From: Vibrio mimicus CAIM 602
Lineage (GTDB): Bacteria; Pseudomonadota; Gammaproteobacteria; Enterobacterales; Vibrionaceae
Length of the DNA stretch: 64,000 bases
Direction: 5' to 3'
Assembly (NCBI RefSeq): GCF_000338875.1
Contig: NZ_AOMO01000022.1
Span: forward strand, 1-64,000
A model generated the notes under the pieces. The model was given only the letters and a program-made list of their open reading frames with translations. It was not told the origin of the DNA and did no database searches. Both the position numbers and the translations under genes were made by a program. Each line of letters starts with the position of its first letter. Position 1 is the first letter of the stretch. This document shows positions 51,539-60,580 of this stretch, piece by piece.

Positions 51539-52666
51539 ATGGCCGTAGAGTTGAATCAGTTACGTGACCAAATCGATGAAGTGGATAAACAGATGGTGGA
51601 GCTACTGGCGCGCCGTCTGGCATTGGTTGAACAAGTTGGGGAAGTGAAAAGCCGTTATGGCTTGCCGATTTATGCACCTGATCGTGAAGCTGCGATGCTG
51701 GCTTCGCGTCGAGCAGAAGCGGAAAGTAAAGGTGTTCCGCCACAACTGATTGAAGATATTTTACGCCGTACCATGCGTGAATCCTACGCCAGTGAAAAGG
51801 ACTCAGGCTTTAAGTGCCTCAATCCTGAATTACGTTCTGTGGTGATCATTGGTGGTAATGGTCAGCTTGGTCGACTATTTGGCCGCATGTTTAAACTCTC
51901 TGGTTATCAAGTCAAAGTATTGGGTAGCCAAGATTGGGATAAAGCGGATGAACTGCTCAGCGATGCTGGCTTAGTGGTGGTCTCGGTACCTATCCATTTG
52001 ACACTCGGCGTGATCGAAAAGCTGCGCCTGTTACCGGACGATTGCATTTTGTGCGATCTCACCTCAATCAAAGCCAAGCCGCTTGCGGCCATGCTACAAG
52101 CGCACAAAGGCCCTGTAGTTGGGCTGCACCCTATGTTTGGCCCAGACGTTCCCAGCTTGGCGAAGCAGGTGATTGTTTACTGTGATGGTCGAGGCAATGA
52201 ACACTACCAATGGCTGTTACAACAGTTTGCTATTTGGGGCGCAAGCTTGTGCCAGATTGATGCTGCCGAACACGATCGTGGTATGACGCTGATCCAAGCA
52301 CTGCGCCACTTCACTTCCTTTGCTTATGGTTTGCACCTAACCAAAGAAAACCCGAATTTGGCACAACTGCTTAAACTAAGCTCTCCCATTTATCGTTTAG
52401 AGTTAGCCATGGTTGGGCGATTGTTTGGTCAGGATCCTCATTTGTATGGAGACATTATTCTTTCATCCCCCGACAACATTGAGATGATTCAACGCTTTCA
52501 CCGTTGTTTAAGTGAAGCGGTTGAGCTGGTGAGTGCGGGAGATAAAGAGAGTTTTGTTGCTCAATTTGAACGAGTCAGTCAGTGGTTTGGTGGTTACTCA
52601 CAACAGTTTATGAACGAGAGCCAAAATCTGCTCAAACAGGCTAACGACGCGATTCACCGAGCTTAA
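51539..52666 (+). CDS. tyrA: TyrA, chorismate mutase/prephenate dehydrogenase
   Basis: TyrA makes 4-hydroxyphenylpyruvate for tyrosine. The 375-residue fusion has an N-terminal chorismate mutase (about 1-90, LNQLRDQIDEVDKQMVELLA) and an NAD-dependent dehydrogenase with VVIIGGNGQLGRLFGRMF and GLHPMFGPDV. It is the second gene of the TyrR-controlled operon. Confidence 0.94.
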   Translation: MAVELNQLRDQIDEVDKQMVELLARRLALVEQVGEVKSRYGLPIYAPDREAAMLASRRAEAESKGVPPQLIEDILRRTMRESYASEKDSGFKCLNPELRSVVIIGGNGQLGRLFGRMFKLSGYQVKVLGSQDWDKADELLSDAGLVVVSVPIHLTLGVIEKLRLLPDDCILCDLTSIKAKPLAAMLQAHKGPVVGLHPMFGPDVPSLAKQVIVYCDGRGNEHYQWLLQQFAIWGASLCQIDAAEHDRGMTLIQALRHFTSFAYGLHLTKENPNLAQLLKLSSPIYRLELAMVGRLFGQDPHLYGDIILSSPDNIEMIQRFHRCLSEAVELVSAGDKESFVAQFERVSQWFGGYSQQFMNESQNLLKQANDAIHRA

Positions 52667-52687
52667 GATTAGCTTTAAGCAACATAC

Positions 52688-52713
52688 ATCCCAAGCCCAA
52701 TTGGGCTTGGGAT
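52688..52713. terminator. Hairpin between tyrA and plzA
   Basis: ATCCCAAGCCC and GGGCTTGGGAT pair perfectly around AATT between convergent genes. T runs are poor on both sides, so strength is uncertain. Confidence 0.65.
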
Positions 52714-52715
52714 TG

Positions 52716-53084
52716 TTAATGCAAACCAAGATCAGAGAGATGCTCTAAATCTCGGTGTAACAGACTGTCATTCCCAACATTCAATTCGACTAGCCGGCGT
52801 AAGTGCCCAATGCTTTCGATATCAATATGATTGATCGCCATCCGAATAATCCGTTCTTGGATGCTAATGATCTTCGCGGTCAGCGATAAAGTGACATCGC
52901 TGTCTGGTAGGGTAAAGACCACATCCACCAGAGCGTGAGTATCTAAATCCGGCTCTTCTTCTGACCAGAGCAGCAATCCGTGCAGCGACAAATCCTGAAT
53001 GCAAGTGGCCAGTTCTTTGTCTCCTTGACTTAAGGTGGCTGGCGCTTGGTACAGAACTCGTGAAAAGCGGCGTTTTTCGATCAT
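52716..53084 (-). CDS. plzA: PlzA, small PilZ-domain cyclic-di-GMP binding protein
   Basis: The 122-residue protein is essentially a single PilZ domain. It has the RxxxR motif at the N-terminus (EKRRFSRVLYQ) and the D-x-S-x-x-G motif (QDLSLHGLLLW), the two c-di-GMP contacts, so binding is plausible. I take it to be V. cholerae PlzA by its place after aroF-tyrA. Partner proteins are not evident. It is a single gene on the minus strand. Confidence 0.8.
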   Translation of the reverse strand: MIEKRRFSRVLYQAPATLSQGDKELATCIQDLSLHGLLLWSEEEPDLDTHALVDVVFTLPDSDVTLSLTAKIISIQERIIRMAINHIDIESIGHLRRLVELNVGNDSLLHRDLEHLSDLGLH

Positions 53085-53248
53085 AGTGTTCTCTCAAACA
53101 AAGACGGCTTACAGATAAAATAAGCATAGCAAAGTGTGTAATAAATCACCGAACCCATACCGAAATAAGCCTACTTAATCACAAACAATCCGCTGAGAGT
53201 TAAGTACACGTCATTCTTTAAGAAGTAAGCTCATTGAATGCGTGAAAA

Positions 53249-53277
53249 AAGAAAAGGCCGCAGTGCGACCTTTTCTT
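53249..53277 (-). terminator. Terminator after ettA
   Basis: On the minus strand AAGAAAAGG pairs with CCTTTTCTT around a GC-rich centre, followed by a run of T (plus-strand A at 53245-53250). Confidence 0.8.
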
Positions 53278-53317
53278 GTGTTTGGGCTAAACGGATTATC
53301 CGCTACATAGCGATCAA

Positions 53318-54985
53318 TTACTTGGTGATACGCTTGTACTTGATGCGGTGAGGCTCAGCCGCTTGTGCGCCGAGAGTTTGCTTCAACCAATCCATGTACT
53401 CAGTGTAGTTACCTTCGTAGAAGTTCACTTTACCTTCATCACGGTAATCAAGGATGTGGGTAGCAATACGGTCCAGGAACCAGCGGTCATGCGAGATCAC
53501 CATGGCACAGCCAGGGAACTCAAGCAGCGCTTCTTCTAGAGCACGTAATGTTTCTACGTCCAGATCGTTGGTTGGTTCGTCGAGTAACAGTACGTTGCCG
53601 CCCGCTTTGAGCAGTTTTGCCAAGTGAACACGGTTACGCTCACCACCAGATAGCTCGCCAATCACTTTTTGCTGATCAACACCTTTGAAGTTAAAGCGTG
53701 AACAGTATGCACGAGCAGGGATTTCGAAGTTGTTGATACGGATGATATCCGCACCTTCCGAGATCTCTTGGAATACGGTGTGCTTGTCGTTCATGCTATC
53801 ACGGAACTGATCCACAGAGGCCAACTTGACGGTATCACCCAGCTCGATCGTGCCTGAATCCGGTTGTTCTACACCACTCAGCATCTTGAATAGGGTTGAT
53901 TTACCTGCACCGTTCGGGCCGATGATGCCAACGATCGCGCCTTTTGGCATACTGAAAGAAAGATCATCAATCAGTACGCGGCCATCGAATGATTTAGTGA
54001 GGTTTTTCACTTCAATCACTTTGTCGCCTAAGCGCTCACCTGGTGGAATGAACAGCTCGTTAGTCTCATTACGTTTTTGGTGCTCAGTATTTTGCAGCTC
54101 TTCAAAACGTGCCATACGCGCTTTCGATTTAGCCTGACGACCCTTAGGATTCTGACGAACCCATTCCAACTCTTTCTCGATGGTTTTCTGGCGCGCTTTC
54201 TCTTGCGAGGCTTCTTGCTTCAAACGAGCATCTTTCTGCTCTAGCCATGAAGTGTAGTTACCTTGCCATGGAATACCTTCACCACGGTCAAGTTCCAGAA
54301 TCCAACCTGCGGCGTTATCTAGGAAGTAACGGTCGTGGGTAATCGCGACCACAGTACCTGAGTAATCCACCAAGAAACGTTCCAGCCAAGCGACAGATTC
54401 TGCATCCAAGTGGTTGGTCGGTTCATCGAGAAGCAGCATGTCTGGGTTTTCTAGCAGCAAACGACAGATAGCTACACGGCGGCGTTCACCACCCGACAGG
54501 AATTTCACTTGCGCATCCCATTCAGGCAGACGCAGCGCATCGGCAGCACGCTCTAGTGCGTTATCTAGGTTGTGGCCATTTTTCGCTTGGATCAGCGCTT
54601 CAAGCTCACCTTGTTCTTTTGCCAGTGCATCAAAGTCAGCATCTGGCTCGGCGTATGCCGCATAAACTTCATCAAGACGTTTTAGCGCATGAGCGACATC
54701 AGCAACGGCTTCTTCAACCACTTCACGTACGGTTTTATTCTCGTCCAGCTTTGGTTCTTGAGGTAGGTAACCCACCTTAAGACCAGGTTGTGGACGAGCT
54801 TCACCATCGATGTCTTTGTCAATGCCTGCCATGATACGCAGCAGGGTTGATTTACCCGCACCGTTAAGGCCCAGAACACCGATTTTGGCACCCGGGAAGA
54901 AACTCAAGGAGATATCTTTCAGAATTTGACGCTTGGGCGGCACAATCTTGCTCACCCGAGACATGGTATATACGTATTCAGCCAT
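53318..54985 (-). CDS. ettA: EttA, ABC-F translation factor
   Basis: EttA binds the ribosomal E site and gates elongation by ATP/ADP ratio. The 555-residue soluble protein has two ABC domains, with Walker A GLNGAGKST and GPNGAGKST, signatures LSGGERRR and LSGGERNR, and a linker with the arginine-rich NPKGRQAKSKARMARF region. No membrane segment is present, as for ABC-F proteins. Its start MAEYVYTMSRVSKIVPPK matches E. coli EttA. Confidence 0.95.
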   Translation of the reverse strand: MAEYVYTMSRVSKIVPPKRQILKDISLSFFPGAKIGVLGLNGAGKSTLLRIMAGIDKDIDGEARPQPGLKVGYLPQEPKLDENKTVREVVEEAVADVAHALKRLDEVYAAYAEPDADFDALAKEQGELEALIQAKNGHNLDNALERAADALRLPEWDAQVKFLSGGERRRVAICRLLLENPDMLLLDEPTNHLDAESVAWLERFLVDYSGTVVAITHDRYFLDNAAGWILELDRGEGIPWQGNYTSWLEQKDARLKQEASQEKARQKTIEKELEWVRQNPKGRQAKSKARMARFEELQNTEHQKRNETNELFIPPGERLGDKVIEVKNLTKSFDGRVLIDDLSFSMPKGAIVGIIGPNGAGKSTLFKMLSGVEQPDSGTIELGDTVKLASVDQFRDSMNDKHTVFQEISEGADIIRINNFEIPARAYCSRFNFKGVDQQKVIGELSGGERNRVHLAKLLKAGGNVLLLDEPTNDLDVETLRALEEALLEFPGCAMVISHDRWFLDRIATHILDYRDEGKVNFYEGNYTEYMDWLKQTLGAQAAEPHRIKYKRITK

Positions 54986-55346
54986 TGCCGATCGTTCCTA
55001 ATCTTTCAAACGGAATAAAGTCGCTATTCTATACCAAAGCCAGACGTTTTGTTACTAGAGCACCCGCTTTTCGGCTCGGGTAAAAAATTCTTAATCTCTT
55101 TCTTATCTAATGAGAGTCTGGCGCGAAGTATTTGCACTCTGTTAATACAATTAAAGCTGATTCACCAAGGTCTTAATGATGAATAAACCTATTAGTATTC
55201 AAGGGTTTTATTTCATCGCTCGCGATAATGGGAAATTCAACAAAATGTTGCATTATTTGCGTTAAGTTTACTTCGCCTGTCTTTACATTTAAGGCGAGAT
55301 TACGCGTAATAATTTGTTATCACACTGATTTTAAGGATGAGATCTC
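54986..55346. promoter_or_regulatory. Divergent intergenic region ettA/slt
   Basis: This 361-bp AT-rich gap holds the two divergent promoters. I see no strong operator, hairpin or ORF with a good start. Confidence 0.5.
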
Positions 55347-57293
55347 ATGACGCGCCTGACGGTATTTAAGCCGCATAGCCTTGTTTCGATTTTGATGCTA
55401 ACCACGGTATGTGCAATGGGCTCTGCTCGCGCGAGTGCTTTGGATTTAGAAGCGCAGAGGGCTCAATATGAACAGGCTCAGCGTTGGTTGGATGAAAAGA
55501 AAGTCCCGGAATACCAACGCATTCGTAAACAAATAGAGAGCTATCCGTTGACTCCTTATCTCGACTATCGGGCATTTTTAGTCGATCTCGGTAGTAAGCC
55601 GCCGATCGCGGTGCGCAATTTTATTGATAGCCACAAAGAGTATCCTTTCTCTGGCCGGGTTGCTGCGCCTTATCTTGATGCTTTGGCTCAAAATAAAAAA
55701 TGGGCGGCGTTACTGCAATTTCAAACCCAATTGCCCAATGGCGAGACTTATCAATGCCATTACTTCAATGCCAAGTTGCAAACAGGAAAACGCAGTGAAG
55801 CTTTCGAAGGCGCTAAAAAACTGTGGCTAAATGGAGCGAGTATCGCTGATGCCTGTGATCCATTATTCGCTGAGTGGGAACGCGTTGGGGGATTGACGGA
55901 TGAGTGGGTGTTAAAACGAAGCTTGCTCGCGTTTGAAGGTCGCAACCGAAACCTGATGATTTATCTGCAGAAAAAGCTGGATGGGAAAAAATCACAAGCC
56001 AAAGCGCAGGCAATGCTTGAATTGTTTGATAAACCAGAACGGGTGGTAGCCTATAGCCGTAAGGCCTCACAAGATCCCATTAATCAAAAGGTTGCAGAAT
56101 TAGCCTTACAAAAGTGGGCAAGATCCGAACCTCAAGAAGCTCAAGCGGTTCTAAACGATGTGGCCAAAGCTCAAGGCTGGAATCGTGAGCAAAAAAGCCG
56201 GATTTCCCATTTCATCGCAATCCGTTTGATGGAAACCGAAGATGAAGCGCTTGCTAAATGGCGTGATGAGGTGGCTCGTCAAAGTAACAACGTTCGCTTG
56301 ATTGAGGCTCGAACTCGTTTAGCGCTGCGTGAGAATAATTGGCGAGAATTGACCCAATGGATTTCTGTTTTACCAGAACAAGAACGTAAAACATTGCGTT
56401 GGCAATATTGGCTCGGGCGCAGTGAAATGGCGCTCGGTAAGAAGAAAGAAGGAACAGAACGCCTTAAAACATTGCTTGGTCAGCGCAGCTTTTACAGTGT
56501 TGCGGCAGCAAAAGTGCTACAACAATCCGTTAATTATCCGACCAGCACAGTTACGCTCGATATGGCTTTGATTAAAGCGCATAAGAAAGCTTTAGTACGA
56601 ATTGATGAGTTGATTGCTCTGGATAAGGTTATCGCAGCAAAAAGTGAATGGCGTTGGCTGCTTGAGCGAGTTTCACAAAAAGAGAAGGAAATGTTGGCTG
56701 CGTATGCTGCAAATGCAGGTTGGCATCAGATGACGATCACGGCGACCATTTCTGCGAGCTTATGGGATAACAATCAATTACGCTTCCCAGTAGTACATCA
56801 AAACCTGTTTAATTTGCATGGGCAGAAAAATGGCATCGATCCGATTACTTTGATGTCATTGGCAAGACAAGAAAGTGCGATGGATTCAGATGCGCAATCA
56901 CCAGTGGGAGCTCGAGGCTTGATGCAAATCATGCCTGATACGGCGCGCTACACGGCGAGAAAATATCAATTGAGTTATTCCAACCCGGATGAGTTGTATC
57001 AAGTTGGCAAGAATATTGAGATTGGTAGCCGTTATTTAAGCAGCTTACTTGAACGCTATGATCAAAATCGGATCTTGGCGTTTGCGGCATACAATGCTGG
57101 CCCAAGTCGAGTCGATACTTGGTTGAAGCGTAGTCAAGGCAAGCTGGATGCATACGGCTTCATTGAAGCGATTCCTTTTGCTGAAACTCGTGGTTATGTA
57201 CAGAACATTTTGATGTTCGAAACCTATTACCGAGATTTGATGGGTGTGGAAGGGCGTTTTCTTAATGATCACGAGTTAAATACAAAGTATTGA
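55347..57293 (+). CDS. slt: Slt, soluble lytic murein transglycosylase
   Basis: Slt cuts peptidoglycan to 1,6-anhydro-muropeptides, feeding the recycling genes seen at 44-48 kb. The 648-residue protein has a signal peptide ending at ARASA (about 30), a long helical repeat domain and a C-terminal transglycosylase domain with the catalytic glutamate in LARQESAMDS and GARGLMQIMP. It acts in the periplasm. trpR follows, as in E. coli. Confidence 0.95.
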   Translation: MTRLTVFKPHSLVSILMLTTVCAMGSARASALDLEAQRAQYEQAQRWLDEKKVPEYQRIRKQIESYPLTPYLDYRAFLVDLGSKPPIAVRNFIDSHKEYPFSGRVAAPYLDALAQNKKWAALLQFQTQLPNGETYQCHYFNAKLQTGKRSEAFEGAKKLWLNGASIADACDPLFAEWERVGGLTDEWVLKRSLLAFEGRNRNLMIYLQKKLDGKKSQAKAQAMLELFDKPERVVAYSRKASQDPINQKVAELALQKWARSEPQEAQAVLNDVAKAQGWNREQKSRISHFIAIRLMETEDEALAKWRDEVARQSNNVRLIEARTRLALRENNWRELTQWISVLPEQERKTLRWQYWLGRSEMALGKKKEGTERLKTLLGQRSFYSVAAAKVLQQSVNYPTSTVTLDMALIKAHKKALVRIDELIALDKVIAAKSEWRWLLERVSQKEKEMLAAYAANAGWHQMTITATISASLWDNNQLRFPVVHQNLFNLHGQKNGIDPITLMSLARQESAMDSDAQSPVGARGLMQIMPDTARYTARKYQLSYSNPDELYQVGKNIEIGSRYLSSLLERYDQNRILAFAAYNAGPSRVDTWLKRSQGKLDAYGFIEAIPFAETRGYVQNILMFETYYRDLMGVEGRFLNDHELNTKY

Positions 57294-57325
57294 TTCCTCA
57301 ACTTGCTGTACTACAATGTGCCCGT

Positions 57326-57343
57326 GTATCACCTAACGAGTAC
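57326..57343. promoter_or_regulatory. Probable Trp operator before trpR
   Basis: GTATCACCTAACGAGTAC resembles the E. coli trpR operator (GTACTCTTTAGCGAGTAC by memory), with a perfect right half GAGTAC. A promoter TTGATT-N16-TACAAT (57290-57317) lies just upstream, so bound TrpR would block its own gene. Confidence 0.65.
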
Positions 57344-57347
57344 AACC

Positions 57348-57647
57348 ATGGTACAACAACCTTATTACAGTGAGTGGCAGCAAGTATTGGATTTGGTCAA
57401 GCAGGCGGTGCAAGAAGATCAACATGAAATGTTGTTGACCTTGCTGATGACGCCTGATGAACGTGAATCGCTTGTTGCTCGAGTCAATATCGTGCATGAA
57501 CTATTGAGTGGTGAGATGTCTCAACGTCAAATTAGTCAGATGCTCGGAGTGGGTATTGCAACCATAACTCGAGGCTCGAATGAGCTCAAATCGCGCACTG
57601 AGGAAGAAAAAGCCGCGTTAGCTCAGCTTTTGGAGCAGCCTAACTGA
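57348..57647 (+). CDS. trpR: TrpR, tryptophan repressor
   Basis: TrpR binds tryptophan and represses trp genes and itself. The all-helical protein is 99 residues from ATG at 57348 (MVQQPYYSEWQQVLDLV), with the helix-turn-helix MSQRQISQMLGVGIATITRG. The in-frame TTG 15 codons earlier would start inside the promoter. It lies 54 bases after slt. Confidence 0.93.
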   Translation: MVQQPYYSEWQQVLDLVKQAVQEDQHEMLLTLLMTPDERESLVARVNIVHELLSGEMSQRQISQMLGVGIATITRGSNELKSRTEEEKAALAQLLEQPN

Positions 57648-57695
57648 GCCGCTGTTTGAAATCGGTTAACGGTATTACGGGATAGCCTGAAAACT

Positions 57696-57727
57696 ATGAC
57701 TTGAAGCGGCGATCAGCTTCAAGTCAT
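57696..57727. terminator. Hairpin between trpR and yjjX
   Basis: ATGACTTGAAGC and GCTTCAAGTCAT form a perfect 12-bp stem around an 8-base loop between convergent genes. The following T run is poor. Confidence 0.65.
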
Positions 57728-57732
57728 ATAGC

Positions 57733-58257
57733 CTAACCGTGTGGGTAATGTTCAGGGTTAATAAATGGGATCAGTGCCAGAATCAAAGCCTGATGGTAGA
57801 CAGTACTTCGTGTGAGATGATGCTGAGTCAATAAACCAATTGCCCCGCCTTTTTGCTTGATATTATCAGTACCAAACACTTCATCCATGACATCCCCGAG
57901 CTCTTTGGCTTGTTGCAGCCGCTCAAGAACTAATGGTGGCAGCATTAAGCAGGCACTTCGAGATTCACCACGTTGATTAGCAGATTCGATGATCATCCAA
58001 GCAAATGTTTTGTTATCTTCAATCCCTGCTTCTAGACCGACATAGTAGTCTGCATTTGGGTATTGCTGCTTGGCATTTCTGACACGATTGAGTGCGCCAA
58101 GTTTGGTTTCTGCGTCGCTCATTGGTTGATCTGCGACTTCACTGGCGACAGATACGCCAATAAACTCCCATTCTTGTTCAGGAAACACAGTAGAAAAAGC
58201 ACTTCTAACTGCATTCACTTTGGCTGGGTTCTGTGAGGCAATAATGATCTTGCGCAT
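57733..58257 (-). CDS. yjjX: YjjX, non-canonical purine nucleoside triphosphatase
   Basis: YjjX hydrolyses ITP and XTP and so cleans the nucleotide pool. The 174-residue protein starts MRKIIIASQNPAKVNAVRSAF, typical of the family. Its first 53 bases overlap the end of mbaA in another frame, so its translation is probably coupled to mbaA. The trpR-yjjX neighbourhood is like E. coli slt-trpR-yjjX. Confidence 0.9.
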   Translation of the reverse strand: MRKIIIASQNPAKVNAVRSAFSTVFPEQEWEFIGVSVASEVADQPMSDAETKLGALNRVRNAKQQYPNADYYVGLEAGIEDNKTFAWMIIESANQRGESRSACLMLPPLVLERLQQAKELGDVMDEVFGTDNIKQKGGAIGLLTQHHLTRSTVYHQALILALIPFINPEHYPHG

Positions 58258-60580
58258 AACTCTTCTTTCTATGGTTGGATGACTGCTGCCATTTTTGTAT
58301 CTCTTCGAGGCTCATCGGATGGCCAAAATAAAAGCCTTGCATATAGTCGCAGTGATAATCGGCTAACCATTGGTGCATAGTTTCACTTTCTATGCCTTCT
58401 GCTGTCACTTTCATGGCTTGTGAATGGCAAAGATCGATCAGAGGACGGATGACATTCTGTTTGTTGGTGGCGATGAGTGTATCTAAGAAATGGCGATCAA
58501 ACTTAATCTTTTGCACCGGATATTGAACCAACTGTGTGATTGAAGTGTATCCGGAGCCGAAATCATCAATGGTTAGACCGTAACCAAGACGAGAAAGCTC
58601 GTGTAGCAACGGGAAGCTTTGCGAATCCGCAGCGAAAGTTTCGGTGATTTCAAAATCAATCCACTGTGGTGTTACCGAAAATTTCTCCGCTTGCTGATGA
58701 ATATATTGAGCCAATTTCAGAGAGTTCAATTCTGCCGAAGAAAGGTTGATAGAAACCTGGATTGGGTCATTAAACATGGCTTGTAGGGCTGAAAACTCTT
58801 TGAATGTCTGGGAAATCACCCAGCGGTCTATGGTGCCAAATAGCCCGGTTTGTTCTGCAATCGGAATAAACTCCTCCGGAGAAACCTCACCAAGTAACTC
58901 AGATTGCCAACGTAGCAACACTTCAAAGCCGACTAAGCGTTTACCTGAGCAGGTGAAGTAGGGCTGATAAACCAAGTTGAATTCTTGATCAAATAAGCCT
59001 AAGCGCAATGCTCGTTCAATATTATTGCGACGTTGCACTACCTGATCTAGGGCTTGCGAGTAATAAGCTATCTGGTTTTTTCCTGCATTTTTTGCCTGAT
59101 ACATGGCGGTATCTGCATTCAGCAGTAACTTTTCAATATGGTCGCCATCTTTAGGAAACGTGGCAATACCAATACTGGCGGTGATTGGGAAATGACTTAG
59201 AGGTGAATTATCTTGGCTTTGAATTGGGGCAAGTACGCGTTGAGCAAATAGGTTCGCGCAATCATTAAACCGCTTAGGTGCGACCATTAAAATGGCAAAT
59301 TCATCTCCTGATAAGCGTGCGGCAATACTGTATGCGTTATGGCTTGCTTCAAAGCTTTTACATAACTGGCGAACGTGCGAAGCGAAGCTGACCAAGAGTG
59401 AGTCACCGATTTGATGGCCATATTTATCGTTGACGTATTTGAAGTTATCTAAATCGATATACAGCACCCAAATGTGTTGAGTATCGTAACAACGGGAAAG
59501 TAAGAGGTCGGCCTGAACTTGAAACTGATACCGGTTGGCAAGTTTTGTTAAATGATCGTTTTCTGCTAATGCTTTTGTGCGTTGATAGGTAGAGTGCAGC
59601 TCGGTATACATGGCGTAAAAACGCGAGGAAAGCCGTCCAATCTCATCGTTTGTATCCAGTTTTTCAATATTCTTGCGCTTATTGTTTTCGACTTCTTCCA
59701 GTTGTTTGTCCAAATTGAGAATGGGGTTAATCACATGACGATAAAGCAGTAGCAGAAGCAGTAAGACAGTAACCAGTGCAGAAACCCCAAAGGAGAGCAG
59801 AAGTTCGCGTTGAATCGTGTGAAGTTTAGTATTTATCAGCTTCGGAGCGGGGGCTAAAATTGCGTAAAATCCGGGTTGTAACTCGACCGATTGGGTTAGC
59901 CCGGTGCGATAGCCTGGTGGAGTATGAGTAAAAAAAATCTGGCTTTGGTTATCAAATTCAATTTTCTTTCGTAGTTGGCTGAATTGTTCTAACACAACAT
60001 ACACCACCACAAAGAACACATCTTGCCGATTATAGCTCAGTGGTGTTGCGAGTGTTTGTGTATCCAGTATGTCATAACGAACCAGAATGTCTTCTCCCGA
60101 GGAGTTAACGGTATAACTGATGTCTGAGGTACTTTGCGTAGAGTTCAGCCGCTGTTTGACATATTCCATGACCTTGGGGTCAATTTCAGCAAACGGATCC
60201 GAGCTATTTTCTGCGTAGTAGAGTAGTTCTTCATTGCCATTGAGAATCGACAGAGATACGAGCTGTTTTTCACTGGGTTGTAGGATGTGCAGTGTTTCGC
60301 GCAGATTATCGACCAGCTCTAATTCACGATAGGGATTTTTTTCTAACGAGAAGTAATGACGGATGATGTCGCTTTTCGCCAAAGTGAAGGCATAACTGCT
60401 CACTAATGCTTGGGCTTGCCGATAATGACTAGCTAATTTTTCTATATTTAACTGTAGGTAACTGTCTGTTTTCTTCAGTAGTGCATTCTTCTGACTGCTG
60501 TAAATGATATAGCTTGATGCTGCTGCACTCAGCAGAATCACAGGCGCTATCAGTAACAGGATTCTATGGTTTAGCTTCAT
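58205..60580 (-). CDS. mbaA: MbaA, membrane GGDEF-EAL protein of norspermidine signalling
   Basis: The 791-residue protein has a membrane helix near residues 8-28, a periplasmic sensor of about 230 residues, a second helix near 265-285 and a HAMP-like linker, then GGDEF and EAL domains. The GGDEF motif is SGDEF (LSGDEFAIL) and the EAL motif is EVL (FEVLLRWQ), the known MbaA variants. In V. cholerae MbaA works with periplasmic NspS to read norspermidine and spermidine and adjusts c-di-GMP and biofilm. It overlaps nspS by 17 bases and yjjX by 53. Confidence 0.93.
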   Translation of the reverse strand: MKLNHRILLLIAPVILLSAAASSYIIYSSQKNALLKKTDSYLQLNIEKLASHYRQAQALVSSYAFTLAKSDIIRHYFSLEKNPYRELELVDNLRETLHILQPSEKQLVSLSILNGNEELLYYAENSSDPFAEIDPKVMEYVKQRLNSTQSTSDISYTVNSSGEDILVRYDILDTQTLATPLSYNRQDVFFVVVYVVLEQFSQLRKKIEFDNQSQIFFTHTPPGYRTGLTQSVELQPGFYAILAPAPKLINTKLHTIQRELLLSFGVSALVTVLLLLLLLYRHVINPILNLDKQLEEVENNKRKNIEKLDTNDEIGRLSSRFYAMYTELHSTYQRTKALAENDHLTKLANRYQFQVQADLLLSRCYDTQHIWVLYIDLDNFKYVNDKYGHQIGDSLLVSFASHVRQLCKSFEASHNAYSIAARLSGDEFAILMVAPKRFNDCANLFAQRVLAPIQSQDNSPLSHFPITASIGIATFPKDGDHIEKLLLNADTAMYQAKNAGKNQIAYYSQALDQVVQRRNNIERALRLGLFDQEFNLVYQPYFTCSGKRLVGFEVLLRWQSELLGEVSPEEFIPIAEQTGLFGTIDRWVISQTFKEFSALQAMFNDPIQVSINLSSAELNSLKLAQYIHQQAEKFSVTPQWIDFEITETFAADSQSFPLLHELSRLGYGLTIDDFGSGYTSITQLVQYPVQKIKFDRHFLDTLIATNKQNVIRPLIDLCHSQAMKVTAEGIESETMHQWLADYHCDYMQGFYFGHPMSLEEIQKWQQSSNHRKKSYAQDHYCLTEPSQSECS

